Of a stretch of DNA of 64,000 nt, positions 1 to 10,494 are shown piece after piece (within the stretch, counting starts at the first letter, position 1; every line of letters begins with the position of its first letter). The stretch covers positions 1,736,001 through 1,800,000 of the forward strand of contig NZ_CP082161.1 of NCBI RefSeq assembly GCF_023101665.1, in the 5' to 3' direction. Position numbers and translations under genes: made by a program. The stretch is from Bradyrhizobium sp. 195 (GTDB lineage Bacteria > Pseudomonadota > Alphaproteobacteria > Rhizobiales > Xanthobacteraceae). The notes beneath the pieces were generated by a model. That model saw nothing but the letters and a program-made list of their open reading frames with translations. It was not told the DNA's origin and ran no database searches.

Positions 1-2717
1 TGAACTCTTCTTTTCCGTCCTCAGAGCGCCTTTGAGTTGCTCTTTGCGAGGGTGGGGAAAGCACCTTGCACCGACTTCGTACAACCTGACGCAAGGTGCG
101 ATTCAAGTCCTTTCCGTCATGTTTGTAGGAAAGATGCTCGAACTCGAGCTGCTGCAGGGGCGCTCACGTGCGTTCGTGTCGTTGCTTCCTTCACGAGGCT
201 CGCACCCCAAGGCGGCGTAATCTGAATGGAGAGGCGGGACACACTCCATTCGGTGTCCAGGTGCGGACCAGTTCGCCAAAAGGCAGTTGCATTTGCTCTC
301 CATCAGCCAAACAACCGCTGATCCAGCGAAAGAATCATTCTCCTACCAGAATTGGCGGAAATCATAGGTCCGTGCCGGCACCTTGAAGGTTCGCTCTTTG
401 ACCTACATAGGAACGACAAAACGCGCCCTGAGCGATCAACCTGAAGCTGTTGTCAGACCTGCCAGTAGCTCATTGATCCGCTAAGGGCCTACGGTCCAGG
501 GGGGCGTTACAGATGGCCCGACGCATTCCGTTAAGCAGAAAGTGCGTCGGGTTCGCCCCACATCGCCAGTACATCCGTGGTGACGCTGCCTCCAATGAAG
601 AAACCAGCGCGGCAAAACTGAGGCTCGCTCAGCAAGGCAGAGTAGGTAGTGACTCCCTGCTACTTCCGCACCGGCCAGGAAGGGCTTGAATCGTTGGTAG
701 CGTCAGGTTGTACGATGCCGGTGTAGATCTATCGAATTGGCAAAGAAGGCGTTCCGCTGTTCTTCATATTAATTGCAATTCTCTTCACCGGTTTTGGGTA
801 GCTTACGCCTTGCTTGAACAGCGGTTCAAGCAGCGATAACTCTCTCGGATCTATCGGCTTCGCATGGCCGGCACTCGCCCTCCTGCGAACCGCAGCGAGC
901 GGCATTCCGATCAGCGAGGGCCTATACGGCGCTCGGTGAGCATCAGGGGTGCCTTTGTCGCGGGTCAGTTGCTCCATCAATGGGAGCAACAATGAAGAGA
1001 ATAGTTATGAGCGCGGTTTCGCTCACAGTGGCTCGCAGATCTGCCCTTGATGCTGTGGTTCAGAGTCGATCACTGCATGGCGCCTTCCAACAATGGAGCC
1101 AGGAGTGAACGTCGATCTCGAAAACGGCACCGCGCTTGTCGGCCGGATTTCTAGCCTGAGCGCCCTTGCGGCGTTTATGTTCAGGGACTCGACCGAGCAT
1201 CTTGCTTTTCCTCGGGCCTTAGAGGCACAACTTCATGGTCGATTGTGGAGCAAACTTCTTTGGCGGCAGTGCTGTTAAGCGTGGGCGAATTCTCGGGACC
1301 GGCTTCTGTGAGAAAGGGTCGTTCGACATGCCAGATATCAGCAAGGCGATCGCCGAGCTCACCTGATCGTCTGATCGCATTCAGAGCGGTTCGCACAATA
1401 GTCAACCAGGGAAGCGACATTCCGGTCAGCGTAAGTGCCCTGCCGTCCGGTATTCCTCGGCCGGCATCGACCTCAGATCTAGGGACTGCTCGGAGATCGA
1501 CAGCTTCGTGCGGGCCTCGAGGGGAATAGACTGAGCTGATACCGCGCCAGTGCGGTTTCAGCTCGAAAAAGCAATATCGGCCGCGCTTATGTCCGCGGGG
1601 TAGCCATCGAAGCGGCGGAAAGCCAGCTGTTCGATTTGCTGCAATGGACCGAGCGCTCCCAGTCCTAGTACATCCGATTTCGAGGGGCTCATGCTAACCA
1701 GGAAGCTGCTTCAGTTCTTTGGCTCAAGTCGCTCGATCAGGCGTTGTGGTTTATTGATCAGTCAATGTCCAAACGCGCCGCCGCATATTGGATGCGTCTC
1801 GTTGGAGTTAGGTCTCTGCTGCGATCGTGAATCAGCCTCGTGACTAGCGTCTGAGAGGCGTTGTCGAAGGGGCGGCCTTCCTCAAGTGCAATATTGTGTA
1901 CGGCGGGCTCCTTCAAATATCGCGTCGGATACACAAGCTCTGTGCTTCCTTAGCTCGGTACCGCGACCTCAGTGTCGCCGCGCTGCTTGCTTCATGGGGA
2001 CAGCATGATCAACATTTCACAGATAACGCCAGGACGGACCGGGCGCACGCTAAGGCCCTGACAGCGCGCGCCGGGACGGCTTCGAAACTAGACACTTTTC
2101 TCGGCCCAATGCCATGTTAGTTTGGTGCTGAAGACTGAGCGCGTCGATAGTATGGTCGCTTGCTCAAGACATACTCGGACGACGTTGTGCGAAGCAAGTT
2201 GTGGCGCTCGGGGCTTCAGTTCGCGCCAGGAGATCTCGCAATTGGCTCATGGGATGGCGTTGGCGCATCGCGGCCCGGACGCTCAGGCCGATGCAGCGCT
2301 CAGAAGCCGGCGTCCAATGGCCTCGCGCGTTGTGCCGATCATGGGCAAACCGATCAGCTTTCACATGTCATTGTCTGCTTGAGCGGTAGCAGCGATCTGG
2401 GCGCTGCTGCACGTCGGGCAGTGGGCCGTGGTCGGGTAACGGGCCACGAGCCGCTCTATCGAATACGATCCTTCGCCCATACACTGCGCTAGTCGGCAGC
2501 GCCCGCTGCCGATGCTGTGCAGGCCCGGCCGGCGCGCAGGATTGGGCTGGATCGACACGATCGGGTCACGTATTGGGTGTGTAAGTCGCATCTCGGCGTG
2601 CCGCGGTCCACTCTTTGGCGGCCTTAATCGGTACTCGCGCCGTTTTGCGAAGTCCCTTCACAAGCTCGCCCCATATGTGTCAGGTTTCGGCTCAGTCCTT
2701 ATTGACCGGGCGGGCAA
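1..2717. other. gene-poor accessory DNA
   Basis: No convincing gene is visible here. All open frames are short, lack a good ribosome binding site and resemble no family I recognise. The stretch is moderate in GC and looks like decayed symbiosis-island filler upstream of the large sensor kinase. No tRNA, rRNA or recognisable IS end was seen. Confidence 0.5.
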
Positions 2718-5700
2718 ATGCCGCGGGACCCCCTCAGCCGAACTCTGTTCGGCTCAAATGTCGACAGTGACATCCAGCCCCTGTGGGAGGACGGTGATCG
2801 CGCGTTCTGCCGTGCGTGGCGCCGGCAAATCCACGGCAGCAGGGCTGTCGTGCTTGTCGTGCGGCCCATCACGGAACACCCAGCGACGCTCGACCGCCTC
2901 GCCCATGAGTATGAGCTGAGGGAGGAGCTAGACGAGGCATGGGCGGTGCGGCCGTTGGAACTCATCCGGGAAGCTGGTCGGACTATGCTGGTCCTGGAGG
3001 ATCCATGCGGCGAGCCACTGCTAAATTTACTCGGGATCCGTATGGAGCCCAAGCGCTTCGTGCGCCTCGCTGTTGGTATCGCGAGGGCCGTGGGCAAGCT
3101 TCACCGGCACGGCTTGGTCCACAAGGACCTGAAGCCCGCTCACATTCTGGTCAATTGTCCTGACGAACAGGTGCGACTCACTGGGTTTGGTCTGGCTTCC
3201 CGTCTTTCCCGCGAGCGCGTGCCGCCTGAGCCTGCCGAGTTCATCGCCGGCTCGCTGCCCTACATGGCGCCCGAACAGACCGGACGAATGAATCGCTCGG
3301 TCGATTGTCGCAGTGATCTCTATTCACTTGGCGTGACATTCTACCAGATGCTGATCGGCGCGCTGCCGTTCACGGGCTCAGATCCCTTGGAGTGGATCCA
3401 TTGTCATATTGCAAGAAAAGCAATACCGCCCGTCGAGAAATCGCAAAACCTTCCGGAGCCGATATCTCAGATTGTGATGAAACTCCTCGCGAAAAGCGCC
3501 GAGGAACGCTACCAGACTGCCGCTGGCCTTGAGCACGATCTGCAACACTGTCTCGCAGCATGGGCCAACCACGGTCGCATCGACCCGTTTGAGCTCGGCA
3601 CAGACGACACACCTGATCGGTTGCTCATCCCCGAGAAGCTCTATGGCAGAGCCCTTCAGATCGAGGCTTTGCTTGCCTCTTTCGATCGCGCGGTGAAGAG
3701 CGGCACGCCGAGGTTGGTGCTCGTCGCCGGTTACTCCGGTGTCGGTAAGTCTTCGCTCGTCCAGGAGCTACACAAAGCACTGGTGCCCTCGCGCGGGCAG
3801 TTGGTGTCAGGCAAATTCGACCAACTGAAGCGCGACGTTCCCTATGTGACGCTAGTGCAGACGTTTCAGAGTCTTGTCCGTCCTCTTCTCAGCAAAAGTG
3901 AGGGCGAACTCGCCACCTGGCGGCAAGCGCTCCGGGAGGCGCTCGGCGCGAATGGACGACTGATGGCCGAATTGATCCCCGATCTGAGCCTGATCATTGG
4001 CGAGCAGCCCGCGGTTGCTGAGCTTCCAGCCCGGCAAGCGCAAATTCGTTTCCAGCTGGTGCTTCGCCGCTTTATTGGCGTGTTCGCCCGGCGAACCCAT
4101 CCTTTGGTGCTCTTCCTCGACGATTTGCAGTGGCATGATGCCGCAACGCTCGACTTGATCGAGGATCTCCTGACCCAGTCGGATCTGCACCTGCTGCTCA
4201 TTGGAGCTTACCGCAGCAACGAACTTGATGCAGGCCATCCACTCAAACGCAAGCTCGACTCCATCAGGAGCGCCGACGTAAATTTCGAGGAGATCACGCT
4301 CTCGCCGCTCACTGCAGACGATGTCGCGCAGTTAGTCGCGGATACCCTTCGCTGCGGACCAAAACGCGCTGCCCCGCTTGCAAAGTTGGTGCATCAGAAG
4401 ACGATGGGTAATCCGTTCTTCGCCATTCAATTCCTTTCTGAACTGGCTGAAGAGCAGCTGTTGACGTTCGATCACGAGTCGGCGCGCTGGCGATGGGATC
4501 TCGAGCGTATTCACGCAAAAACGTACACCGAGAACGTCGTAGAGCTGATGCTCGGCAAGCTCATCCGCCTGCCCGAGGAAACGCAGGACGCGCTGCAACA
4601 GCTGGCCTGTTTCGGCAACATCGCCGGGACGGCGGAGCTTGCGATCGTGCTCGAAATTTCGCAGGAGCAGGTGCATGCGACCCTGTGGCCGGCGATCCGG
4701 CAGGAACTGATCGCGCGCCACGGAACAGCCTACCGCTTCCTCCACGATCGCGTTCAAGAGGCGGCCTACTTGCTGGTGCCGGAATCCTCGCGCGCTCCTG
4801 CCCATCTGCGGATCGGTCGGATGCTGGCGGCACACGTCCCTGCGCACAAACGCGAAGAGGCTATCTTCGACATCGTCAGCCAACTCAATCGAGGTGTCGC
4901 GCTAATTGCCTCCGGTCAGGAGCGTGAGCAGCTCGCAGAGCTGAATTTGGTCGCAGGGCAGCGTGCCAGGGCGTCGGCGGCCTACGCCTCGGCACTCACA
5001 TATTTCACCGTCGGTGCTGCGCTGCTCGCGGAGCACTCTTGGCGAAGGCGCCACGAACTCGCGTTTGCACTGGAGACAAGCCGGGCTGAATGCGAATTCT
5101 TGGTAGGCCAGCTGGACATTGCAGAGAGCCTCCTGTCCGTACTGTCGAAGCGCGCTTTGAACGCGCCCCAGCGAGCAACGGTCGCATGTTTGCGGGTCGA
5201 TCTTTACTTGACGCTCGGTCAGCACGGGCGGGCAGTGCTCACAGGGCTCGAATATCTTCACGACGTCGGGATCGAGTGGTCGCAGCATCCGACGGACCAG
5301 GAAACATTGGCCGAATATCAGCGGATGTGGTCACAGCTGCCCGACGCAATCGAGGATCTTGCTAGTTTGCCTGCAATGACAGATCAGACCACGCTTGCCA
5401 CGCTTGCCGTCTTGACGCGCATTCTTCCGCCCGCAGGTTTCACGGACGCCAATTTATCCGCTTTGGTCATCTGCAGAGCTGTCACCATCAGCCTCGAATA
5501 CGGCAACACTGATGCTTCTTGCGCCCATTACGCATGGCTAGGCCGAATCTTGGCCGGGCGCTTCGGTGACTACCAAGCAGCTGACAAATTTGGTCGTCTT
5601 GCTTGCGACCTGGTTGATCGCGGTGAGTTCTCCCGCTTTCGGGCTCCCGTCTATTTGGCCTTCGGGTGCAACGTGATCCCGTGGACGAAGCCCCTAAGAG

Positions 5701-8288
5701 GTAGCCGAGTTTTGATTCGGCGAGCGCTCGCAGCTGCGGTCAGCAGCGGCGATGTCATCTATGAGGCGTACAGCTTGCTTCATCTAACCTCAAATATGAT
5801 GATGGCCGGAGATCCCCTGAAAGAGGTACAGAACGAGATAGAGAAAAGCTTTGCTACGATACGGAATAGAAAGGTGCAGTTTGCTGCTGATACCGTAGCC
5901 GCTCAGCTCGCAATCATTAGAAGCATGCGCGGCCTCACGCGCTCATTCGGTTGCTTGGATGACCAACAATTTGACGAGCTAGAGGTCGAGCGATCGTTGG
6001 CACGGAGTCCGGAGCTGTCACCTAGCGAAACCGTCTACTGGATCCGCAAACTTCAGGCGCGATTTCTAGCCGGCGATTATGCTGCGGCTGTTGATGCTCG
6101 CTCCAAGGCGGAGCCCAAATTATGGACTATGCCGACAGAGCCCTTGATCGCGGAGTTTCACTTCTATGGTGCGCTGTCTCACTCATGTTACTGCGACAAG
6201 CTAGGCGAAAGCGAACAACAGCAACATTGGGATATCATTGATGCCCATTACAGACAGCTGCAGATATGGGCGACGAATTGCCCCGAAAATTTTGAGAATC
6301 GGGCTGCCTTGGTCGGCGCTGAAATTGCAAGGCGGGAATACCGCGATACAGACGCAATGCGACTGTATGAACACTCAATCCAGACCGCAGCACGTAACGG
6401 TTTCGCCCACCACGAGGGAATCGCTTGCGAACTTGCAGCGCGCTTTTATACTGCGCGCGGTTTTGACAGAATCTCCCGGGTCTACCTGCAGGACGCGCGG
6501 CGCGGCTACCTTCGTTGGGGAGCAGATGGCAAAGTGCGTCAGCTCGACGAGCTGAATCCCCATCTCAACCATGAGGAGACCACTCCTGCCGCGAATGGAA
6601 TGAGGATCGGAGCTCCGGTTGAGCATCTTGATCTCGCGACGGTGACAAAAGTGTCGCAGGCGATTTCCGGCGAGATTGTTCTTCAAAAACTAATCGACAC
6701 GCTTATGCGGACTGCCATTGAGCAGGCCGGGGCCGAACGTGGTTTGTTAATTCTGCTGCATGGAGGCGAGCCGCGGATCGAGGCGGAAGCCACAACGGTA
6801 GCGGATGCGCTGCTTGTAAAGGTGAATGAACAGCCCGTAACTCCGATGGCACTTCCCGAGTCCGTGCTGCATTTCGTCCTACGTGTCCGCGAAAACGTCA
6901 TTCTCGAAGATGCTGCCGCCGAGCCTTCATTTGCGGAAGATCCGTATATCCGCGAGCGCAACGCGCGTTCTATTCTTTGCCTGCCACTGATCACGCAGGG
7001 CAAGCTGATCGGCGTACTTTATCTGGAGAACAATCTCGCCGCGCGCATATTCTCGGCTGCCCGCAACTCGGTGCTGAAAATGCTTGCCTCGCAAGCTGCA
7101 ACAGCGCTGGAAAACAGCCGGTTGTACAGCGAAGTTCAGCAACGGGAGTCGAAAATCCGGCGCTTACTCGACGCTAACATCATCGGAATATTTATCATTC
7201 GCGAAGGAGGCGAGATCATCGAGGCAAATCAAACCTTCCTCACGATGGTTGGATACGACCGAGAGGATCTCGTCGCGGGGCGAGTGAACGGTCTCGACCT
7301 GACGCCGCCAGAATGGCACGAGCGCACACTGGATGCTGTAACAGAAGCAAAACGGACTGGAGCTGTTCAGCAGTTCGAGAAAGAGTATGTCCGCAAGGAT
7401 GGCAGCCGCGTGCCGGTGCTAATTGGCCTCGCCGTCTTCGATGCGCGAGACGACCAAGGTGTTGGCTTCGTCCTAGACCTGACAGAGCGAAAGAGAGCGG
7501 AAGCGGAAGCCCTTCAAAGCGAACGACGGTATCGCGAGACTCTGATGGGGCTGGCACACGCCAATCGGATCACGACAATGGGACAGCTGGCCGCCTCAAT
7601 CGCCCATGAGGTCAACCAGCCGATTGCCGCGATCAGCAGTAATGCGGGGGCGGGGCTAAATTGGCTCGGTGCTAAACCGCCAAATCTGGAAGAAGTTCGG
7701 CAGACCTTCGGTTTGATTGTCCGTGACAGTATGCGTGCAGGGAACGTGATCCGTCGGATCCGCGCTCTTATGAATAAGGCTCCTATGCAAACGGAGCTTC
7801 TCGCAATTGACGAATTGATCTTAGAGGTGCTGGCCCTAGTCCGCGCGGAACTTGCGAAAAATGATGTATGGGTGCAAACGCGACGGACTGAGGCGTTGCC
7901 GCTCGTCCGCGCAGATCGCGTCCAGGTCCGGCAGGTGATTCTCAATTTGATCACGAACGCCATCGAGGCCATGAGCGAGATCAACGAAGGTGACCGCGAG
8001 TTACTCATCAATGCGCGGACAGATGACTCGAATAACGTAGTGGTCACTTTTCGGGATACGGGTCCAGGACTCGATCCGAACAGCGCTGACCGCGTGTTCG
8101 AGGCGTTTTACACCACCAAGTCCGAAGGCATGGGCATGGGGCTGGCCATTTGCCATTCTATTATTGAGGCGCACGGGGGCCGGATGTGGGCGGGCGCCAA
8201 TGATCCTCGCGGGGCCGTCTTTCAGTTCAGCATGCCGGTTGCGCCGGAGGGCGTGGATCGGTCGGAACAGGTCTCTTCAACGTCTTAG
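2718..8288 (+). CDS. Ser/Thr kinase-like / ATPase / GAF-PAS hybrid sensor histidine kinase
   Basis: This 1856-aa multidomain signalling protein belongs to the family usually annotated as trifunctional serine/threonine kinase/ATP-binding protein/sensor histidine kinase. Domains in order: a protein-kinase fold (about 1-270; catalytic-loop HKDLKP at 135-140, but TGFGLA where DFG is expected); an AAA-type ATPase (about 310-600; Walker A GYSGVGKSS at 338-346, Walker B-like LFLDDLQW); a long helical, TPR-like region (about 650-1280); a GAF domain (about 1300-1450); a PAS domain (about 1475-1595); then HisKA with the phospho-acceptor at H1630 (IAHEVNQP) and a HATPase_c domain with N, G1 and G2 boxes up to about 1840. 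There is no receiver domain, and no response regulator lies next to it, so its partner is unknown. No membrane segments are evident, so it is probably cytoplasmic and senses a soluble ligand through GAF/PAS. The ATG is the only in-frame start close to the kinase domain. Confidence 0.93.
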   Translation: MPRDPLSRTLFGSNVDSDIQPLWEDGDRAFCRAWRRQIHGSRAVVLVVRPITEHPATLDRLAHEYELREELDEAWAVRPLELIREAGRTMLVLEDPCGEPLLNLLGIRMEPKRFVRLAVGIARAVGKLHRHGLVHKDLKPAHILVNCPDEQVRLTGFGLASRLSRERVPPEPAEFIAGSLPYMAPEQTGRMNRSVDCRSDLYSLGVTFYQMLIGALPFTGSDPLEWIHCHIARKAIPPVEKSQNLPEPISQIVMKLLAKSAEERYQTAAGLEHDLQHCLAAWANHGRIDPFELGTDDTPDRLLIPEKLYGRALQIEALLASFDRAVKSGTPRLVLVAGYSGVGKSSLVQELHKALVPSRGQLVSGKFDQLKRDVPYVTLVQTFQSLVRPLLSKSEGELATWRQALREALGANGRLMAELIPDLSLIIGEQPAVAELPARQAQIRFQLVLRRFIGVFARRTHPLVLFLDDLQWHDAATLDLIEDLLTQSDLHLLLIGAYRSNELDAGHPLKRKLDSIRSADVNFEEITLSPLTADDVAQLVADTLRCGPKRAAPLAKLVHQKTMGNPFFAIQFLSELAEEQLLTFDHESARWRWDLERIHAKTYTENVVELMLGKLIRLPEETQDALQQLACFGNIAGTAELAIVLEISQEQVHATLWPAIRQELIARHGTAYRFLHDRVQEAAYLLVPESSRAPAHLRIGRMLAAHVPAHKREEAIFDIVSQLNRGVALIASGQEREQLAELNLVAGQRARASAAYASALTYFTVGAALLAEHSWRRRHELAFALETSRAECEFLVGQLDIAESLLSVLSKRALNAPQRATVACLRVDLYLTLGQHGRAVLTGLEYLHDVGIEWSQHPTDQETLAEYQRMWSQLPDAIEDLASLPAMTDQTTLATLAVLTRILPPAGFTDANLSALVICRAVTISLEYGNTDASCAHYAWLGRILAGRFGDYQAADKFGRLACDLVDRGEFSRFRAPVYLAFGCNVIPWTKPLRGSRVLIRRALAAAVSSGDVIYEAYSLLHLTSNMMMAGDPLKEVQNEIEKSFATIRNRKVQFAADTVAAQLAIIRSMRGLTRSFGCLDDQQFDELEVERSLARSPELSPSETVYWIRKLQARFLAGDYAAAVDARSKAEPKLWTMPTEPLIAEFHFYGALSHSCYCDKLGESEQQQHWDIIDAHYRQLQIWATNCPENFENRAALVGAEIARREYRDTDAMRLYEHSIQTAARNGFAHHEGIACELAARFYTARGFDRISRVYLQDARRGYLRWGADGKVRQLDELNPHLNHEETTPAANGMRIGAPVEHLDLATVTKVSQAISGEIVLQKLIDTLMRTAIEQAGAERGLLILLHGGEPRIEAEATTVADALLVKVNEQPVTPMALPESVLHFVLRVRENVILEDAAAEPSFAEDPYIRERNARSILCLPLITQGKLIGVLYLENNLAARIFSAARNSVLKMLASQAATALENSRLYSEVQQRESKIRRLLDANIIGIFIIREGGEIIEANQTFLTMVGYDREDLVAGRVNGLDLTPPEWHERTLDAVTEAKRTGAVQQFEKEYVRKDGSRVPVLIGLAVFDARDDQGVGFVLDLTERKRAEAEALQSERRYRETLMGLAHANRITTMGQLAASIAHEVNQPIAAISSNAGAGLNWLGAKPPNLEEVRQTFGLIVRDSMRAGNVIRRIRALMNKAPMQTELLAIDELILEVLALVRAELAKNDVWVQTRRTEALPLVRADRVQVRQVILNLITNAIEAMSEINEGDRELLINARTDDSNNVVVTFRDTGPGLDPNSADRVFEAFYTTKSEGMGMGLAICHSIIEAHGGRMWAGANDPRGAVFQFSMPVAPEGVDRSEQVSSTS

Positions 8289-8859
8289 GCTCGAGTTCGA
8301 TATCGAGCAGGGCGCTCCGGGAGCCCCGATCAGCGTGACAGAAGCGAGCGGCGAGACCTCGAGGATTTGAGACATTCGCGTTTCTTGCTGCCCATCGGGG
8401 AGTGTTGGAGCGTGCGCAGATTGTCGCGAATTGTCAGAAGATCTGCAATCTGACCCTAACGTCGGATTCGAGACGCTTTGAGGGCTTCCTGCAAGTCTCT
8501 TGAGACTTGCAGGGCGTCAAGCGGAATCAGACGAAAGCTGCACACGCAGTGTTCGAGAGAATGACGGCGATCGCCCTCCAAAGCATTTTTGTTTGAGTCG
8601 GAAGGGCGATATCAATGCGGAGATTTACTTTAATTGCATGCAACCGTCGCCTGTCGCTGGCCTCGCGCCGCTGCTGCCGATCGCAATAGCTGACGCGCAA
8701 GCGATGGCGTCGTGTATGGTTTTCTGTGCTCTGTAAAAGCGCCTGACGCGAGCAGGAACCGACCGCCGCCGGCGCATCGCTGCGCAGAAGGAGAGCAGTC
8801 GAGGATATGGAGAAAATCCAGGTGATACCGCGTCGTTCACAATACGTCGTTCGAGTTCG
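8289..8859. other. intergenic, contains a perfect palindrome
   Basis: Between the large sensor kinase and the convergent PaiB-type gene there is no supportable coding region. The only notable structure is the 26-bp palindrome annotated separately. Confidence 0.5.
8488..8513. repeat. 26-bp palindrome (12-bp arms, 2-nt centre)
   Basis: Positions 8488-8499 and 8502-8513 are perfect reverse complements separated by TT. No run of T follows on either strand, so a simple intrinsic terminator is not obvious. It lies 200 bp after the sensor-kinase stop and 347 bp past the end of the convergent PaiB-type gene. It could be a bidirectional attenuator, a protein-binding operator or an element relic; the sequence alone does not decide. 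Confidence 0.6.
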
Positions 8860-9486
8860 TCATCCTTTCGTAATGAGGTGAGCCACACGACGGTCTTTGT
8901 CACGGTCGCTCTTCGATAACCCTTCGATGACGCCGGCGCGATCCGCCGCGTTGCGGTTCTGGCTCATCTTCCGCGTGCCATCGAGCCGTGTAATTAGCAA
9001 TCGCAGACCGACAATCCCCTTAAGCTCCGTTTTGATGAAATCGGCAGAGGCGTCAGACACCGCCCAGCGGTCTTTGCCCGAGCGCTCATGCACATCGGTC
9101 AGCCGCGTGACCACCTTTCGCAGCCGATCGGCATCATCGAAGAATTCGACCGGCCCGTAGGCATGCACAGCGACATAGTTCCACGTCGGTACGGCCTCGC
9201 CTCTCTCGTGCTTGGTCACGTACCAGGAGGGGCTGACATAGGCCTCCGCTCCAGCGAAAATGGCCATCGCCTCGCCAGTCGGTGTCAGCTTCCACTGCGG
9301 ATTCGCACGCGCCACGTGGGCGTAAATCGTGCCCATGGAGCCTTCGCTCTCGTCGAGTACGACGGGCAGCATCGTTCCAACAAGACCTTCGTGAGTAGCG
9401 GTGATCAGTGTCGCCGAGCGTGCCTGGCGCATCGTCCGATGAACGTCGGTGACATCGACAACTTGGAAGGAGGGCGGCGTGTACAT
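8860..9486 (-). CDS. PaiB-type FMN-binding protein
   Basis: This 208-aa protein of the PaiB/FMN-binding negative transcriptional regulator family starts MYTPPSF and carries the family's split-barrel flavin-binding core, including SPSWYVTK and the VPTWNYVAVHAYG stretch around the middle, with GIVGLRLLITRL near the C-terminus. Members bind FMN; in Bacillus, PaiB is linked to repression of sporulation and protease genes, but the role in rhizobia is unknown. I start it at 9486 rather than at an upstream codon at 9564 because a GGGGAG ribosome binding site lies about 9 nt upstream and the family begins with this motif. The gene is monocistronic and convergent with the sensor kinase. Length is normal and no damage is seen. 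Confidence 0.88.
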   Translation of the reverse strand: MYTPPSFQVVDVTDVHRTMRQARSATLITATHEGLVGTMLPVVLDESEGSMGTIYAHVARANPQWKLTPTGEAMAIFAGAEAYVSPSWYVTKHERGEAVPTWNYVAVHAYGPVEFFDDADRLRKVVTRLTDVHERSGKDRWAVSDASADFIKTELKGIVGLRLLITRLDGTRKMSQNRNAADRAGVIEGLSKSDRDKDRRVAHLITKG

Positions 9487-10494
9487 CGGCGAAGCTCCCC
9501 GGCAGCCGGACGGAAAGCCGGGCGACTCATGATTCGGACTGGGGTACACCTCATGCTGGATCACAAAAACGATCAGTCTTGGTGGGTAGTTTCATTCCTC
9601 CGCGCCCGCTAGGCCCCTGGGGGCAGTAAACCTATGATGCCTCAAAGGTGCAGGTGCAGCTCGGAGGGTGCGTTTGCACGCTGGTCAGCCGTTGCCTTCT
9701 ATGCGCCGCTTGCAGACGAATTCGGCTGTTCGTGGCGATGACTGCAGCACATGAGCAGCTTCACCTTAGGGCTATGAGTGGGACGACCAGAATTGCGGCT
9801 GAGCCCTGCCGCATCAGCTCGCCGCGCCGCGAGTCGCAGGTTGGCGGTGACTGGCTGTGCTAGATCCGCCCCTGGCACTGGGCGGACAATCAAAAACAAG
9901 GAAATCGTAGCCATTCCGGCGGCGTGATGATTGCCGGTCATGAAATCGATAGGAGGTGTCCGTCCGTGTGATGTGTCTGGCACGCGACATACGGGGCCAA
10001 TCTGGCCCATCTATATCGCAGAAGAAGGGGCCTGACATCTGACGTGCAATCCAGGAAGACGAGGATCCCAGCCGCGCCGCCCATCTGTTTCCCGCGGGAT
10101 GCGAATTATCATGCACCACGCGTTCTGGTGCTGGTCGAAAATGCCGAAGAGCTCAAGCGCCTCCCGCCGGTCCAGCACGTCAGGATCGACGGCCCATCCT
10201 CCCAGGCCAGACGTGTTGCACGCTACAGTATTCCTCTGACGGGGCTCTCGAAACATCGACCGCTGCTTTCATCGGCCGTGATTGGCTCAATGGCTGCCCA
10301 GATCCATCACAGCTGGTGCGGAGCCTGCGGCTGCGCACTTCCGCTGTTGCGTAGCATGGTTCCGATATTCCGATCCTGCCTTATTGAGGACGATCTGATG
10401 GCGTTAACGCCGCATGCTGATGGCCTATTCCAGTTCATCATTTGAGTTCGAGAGTTCAAATCCTCGTGTGGGTTTTCCGGGTAAGAGAGAGCAC
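9487..10494. other. intergenic, no gene recognised
   Basis: About 1 kb separates the divergently oriented PaiB-type and pectate lyase genes. Only short overlapping frames occur and none resembles a known protein. I found no convincing tts, nod or NifA box upstream of the pectate lyase. Confidence 0.4.

Noticed and set aside
2668..2700. tts-box-like GTCAGGTTTCGGCT just before the large sensor kinase
   Set aside because: One spacer base short and the second half does not match; a sensor kinase would be an unusual target.
10430..10480. tRNA-like T-arm (gagttcaaatcctcg) before the pectate lyase
   Set aside because: The T-stem does not pair properly and no acceptor stem, D-arm or anticodon arm can be built.
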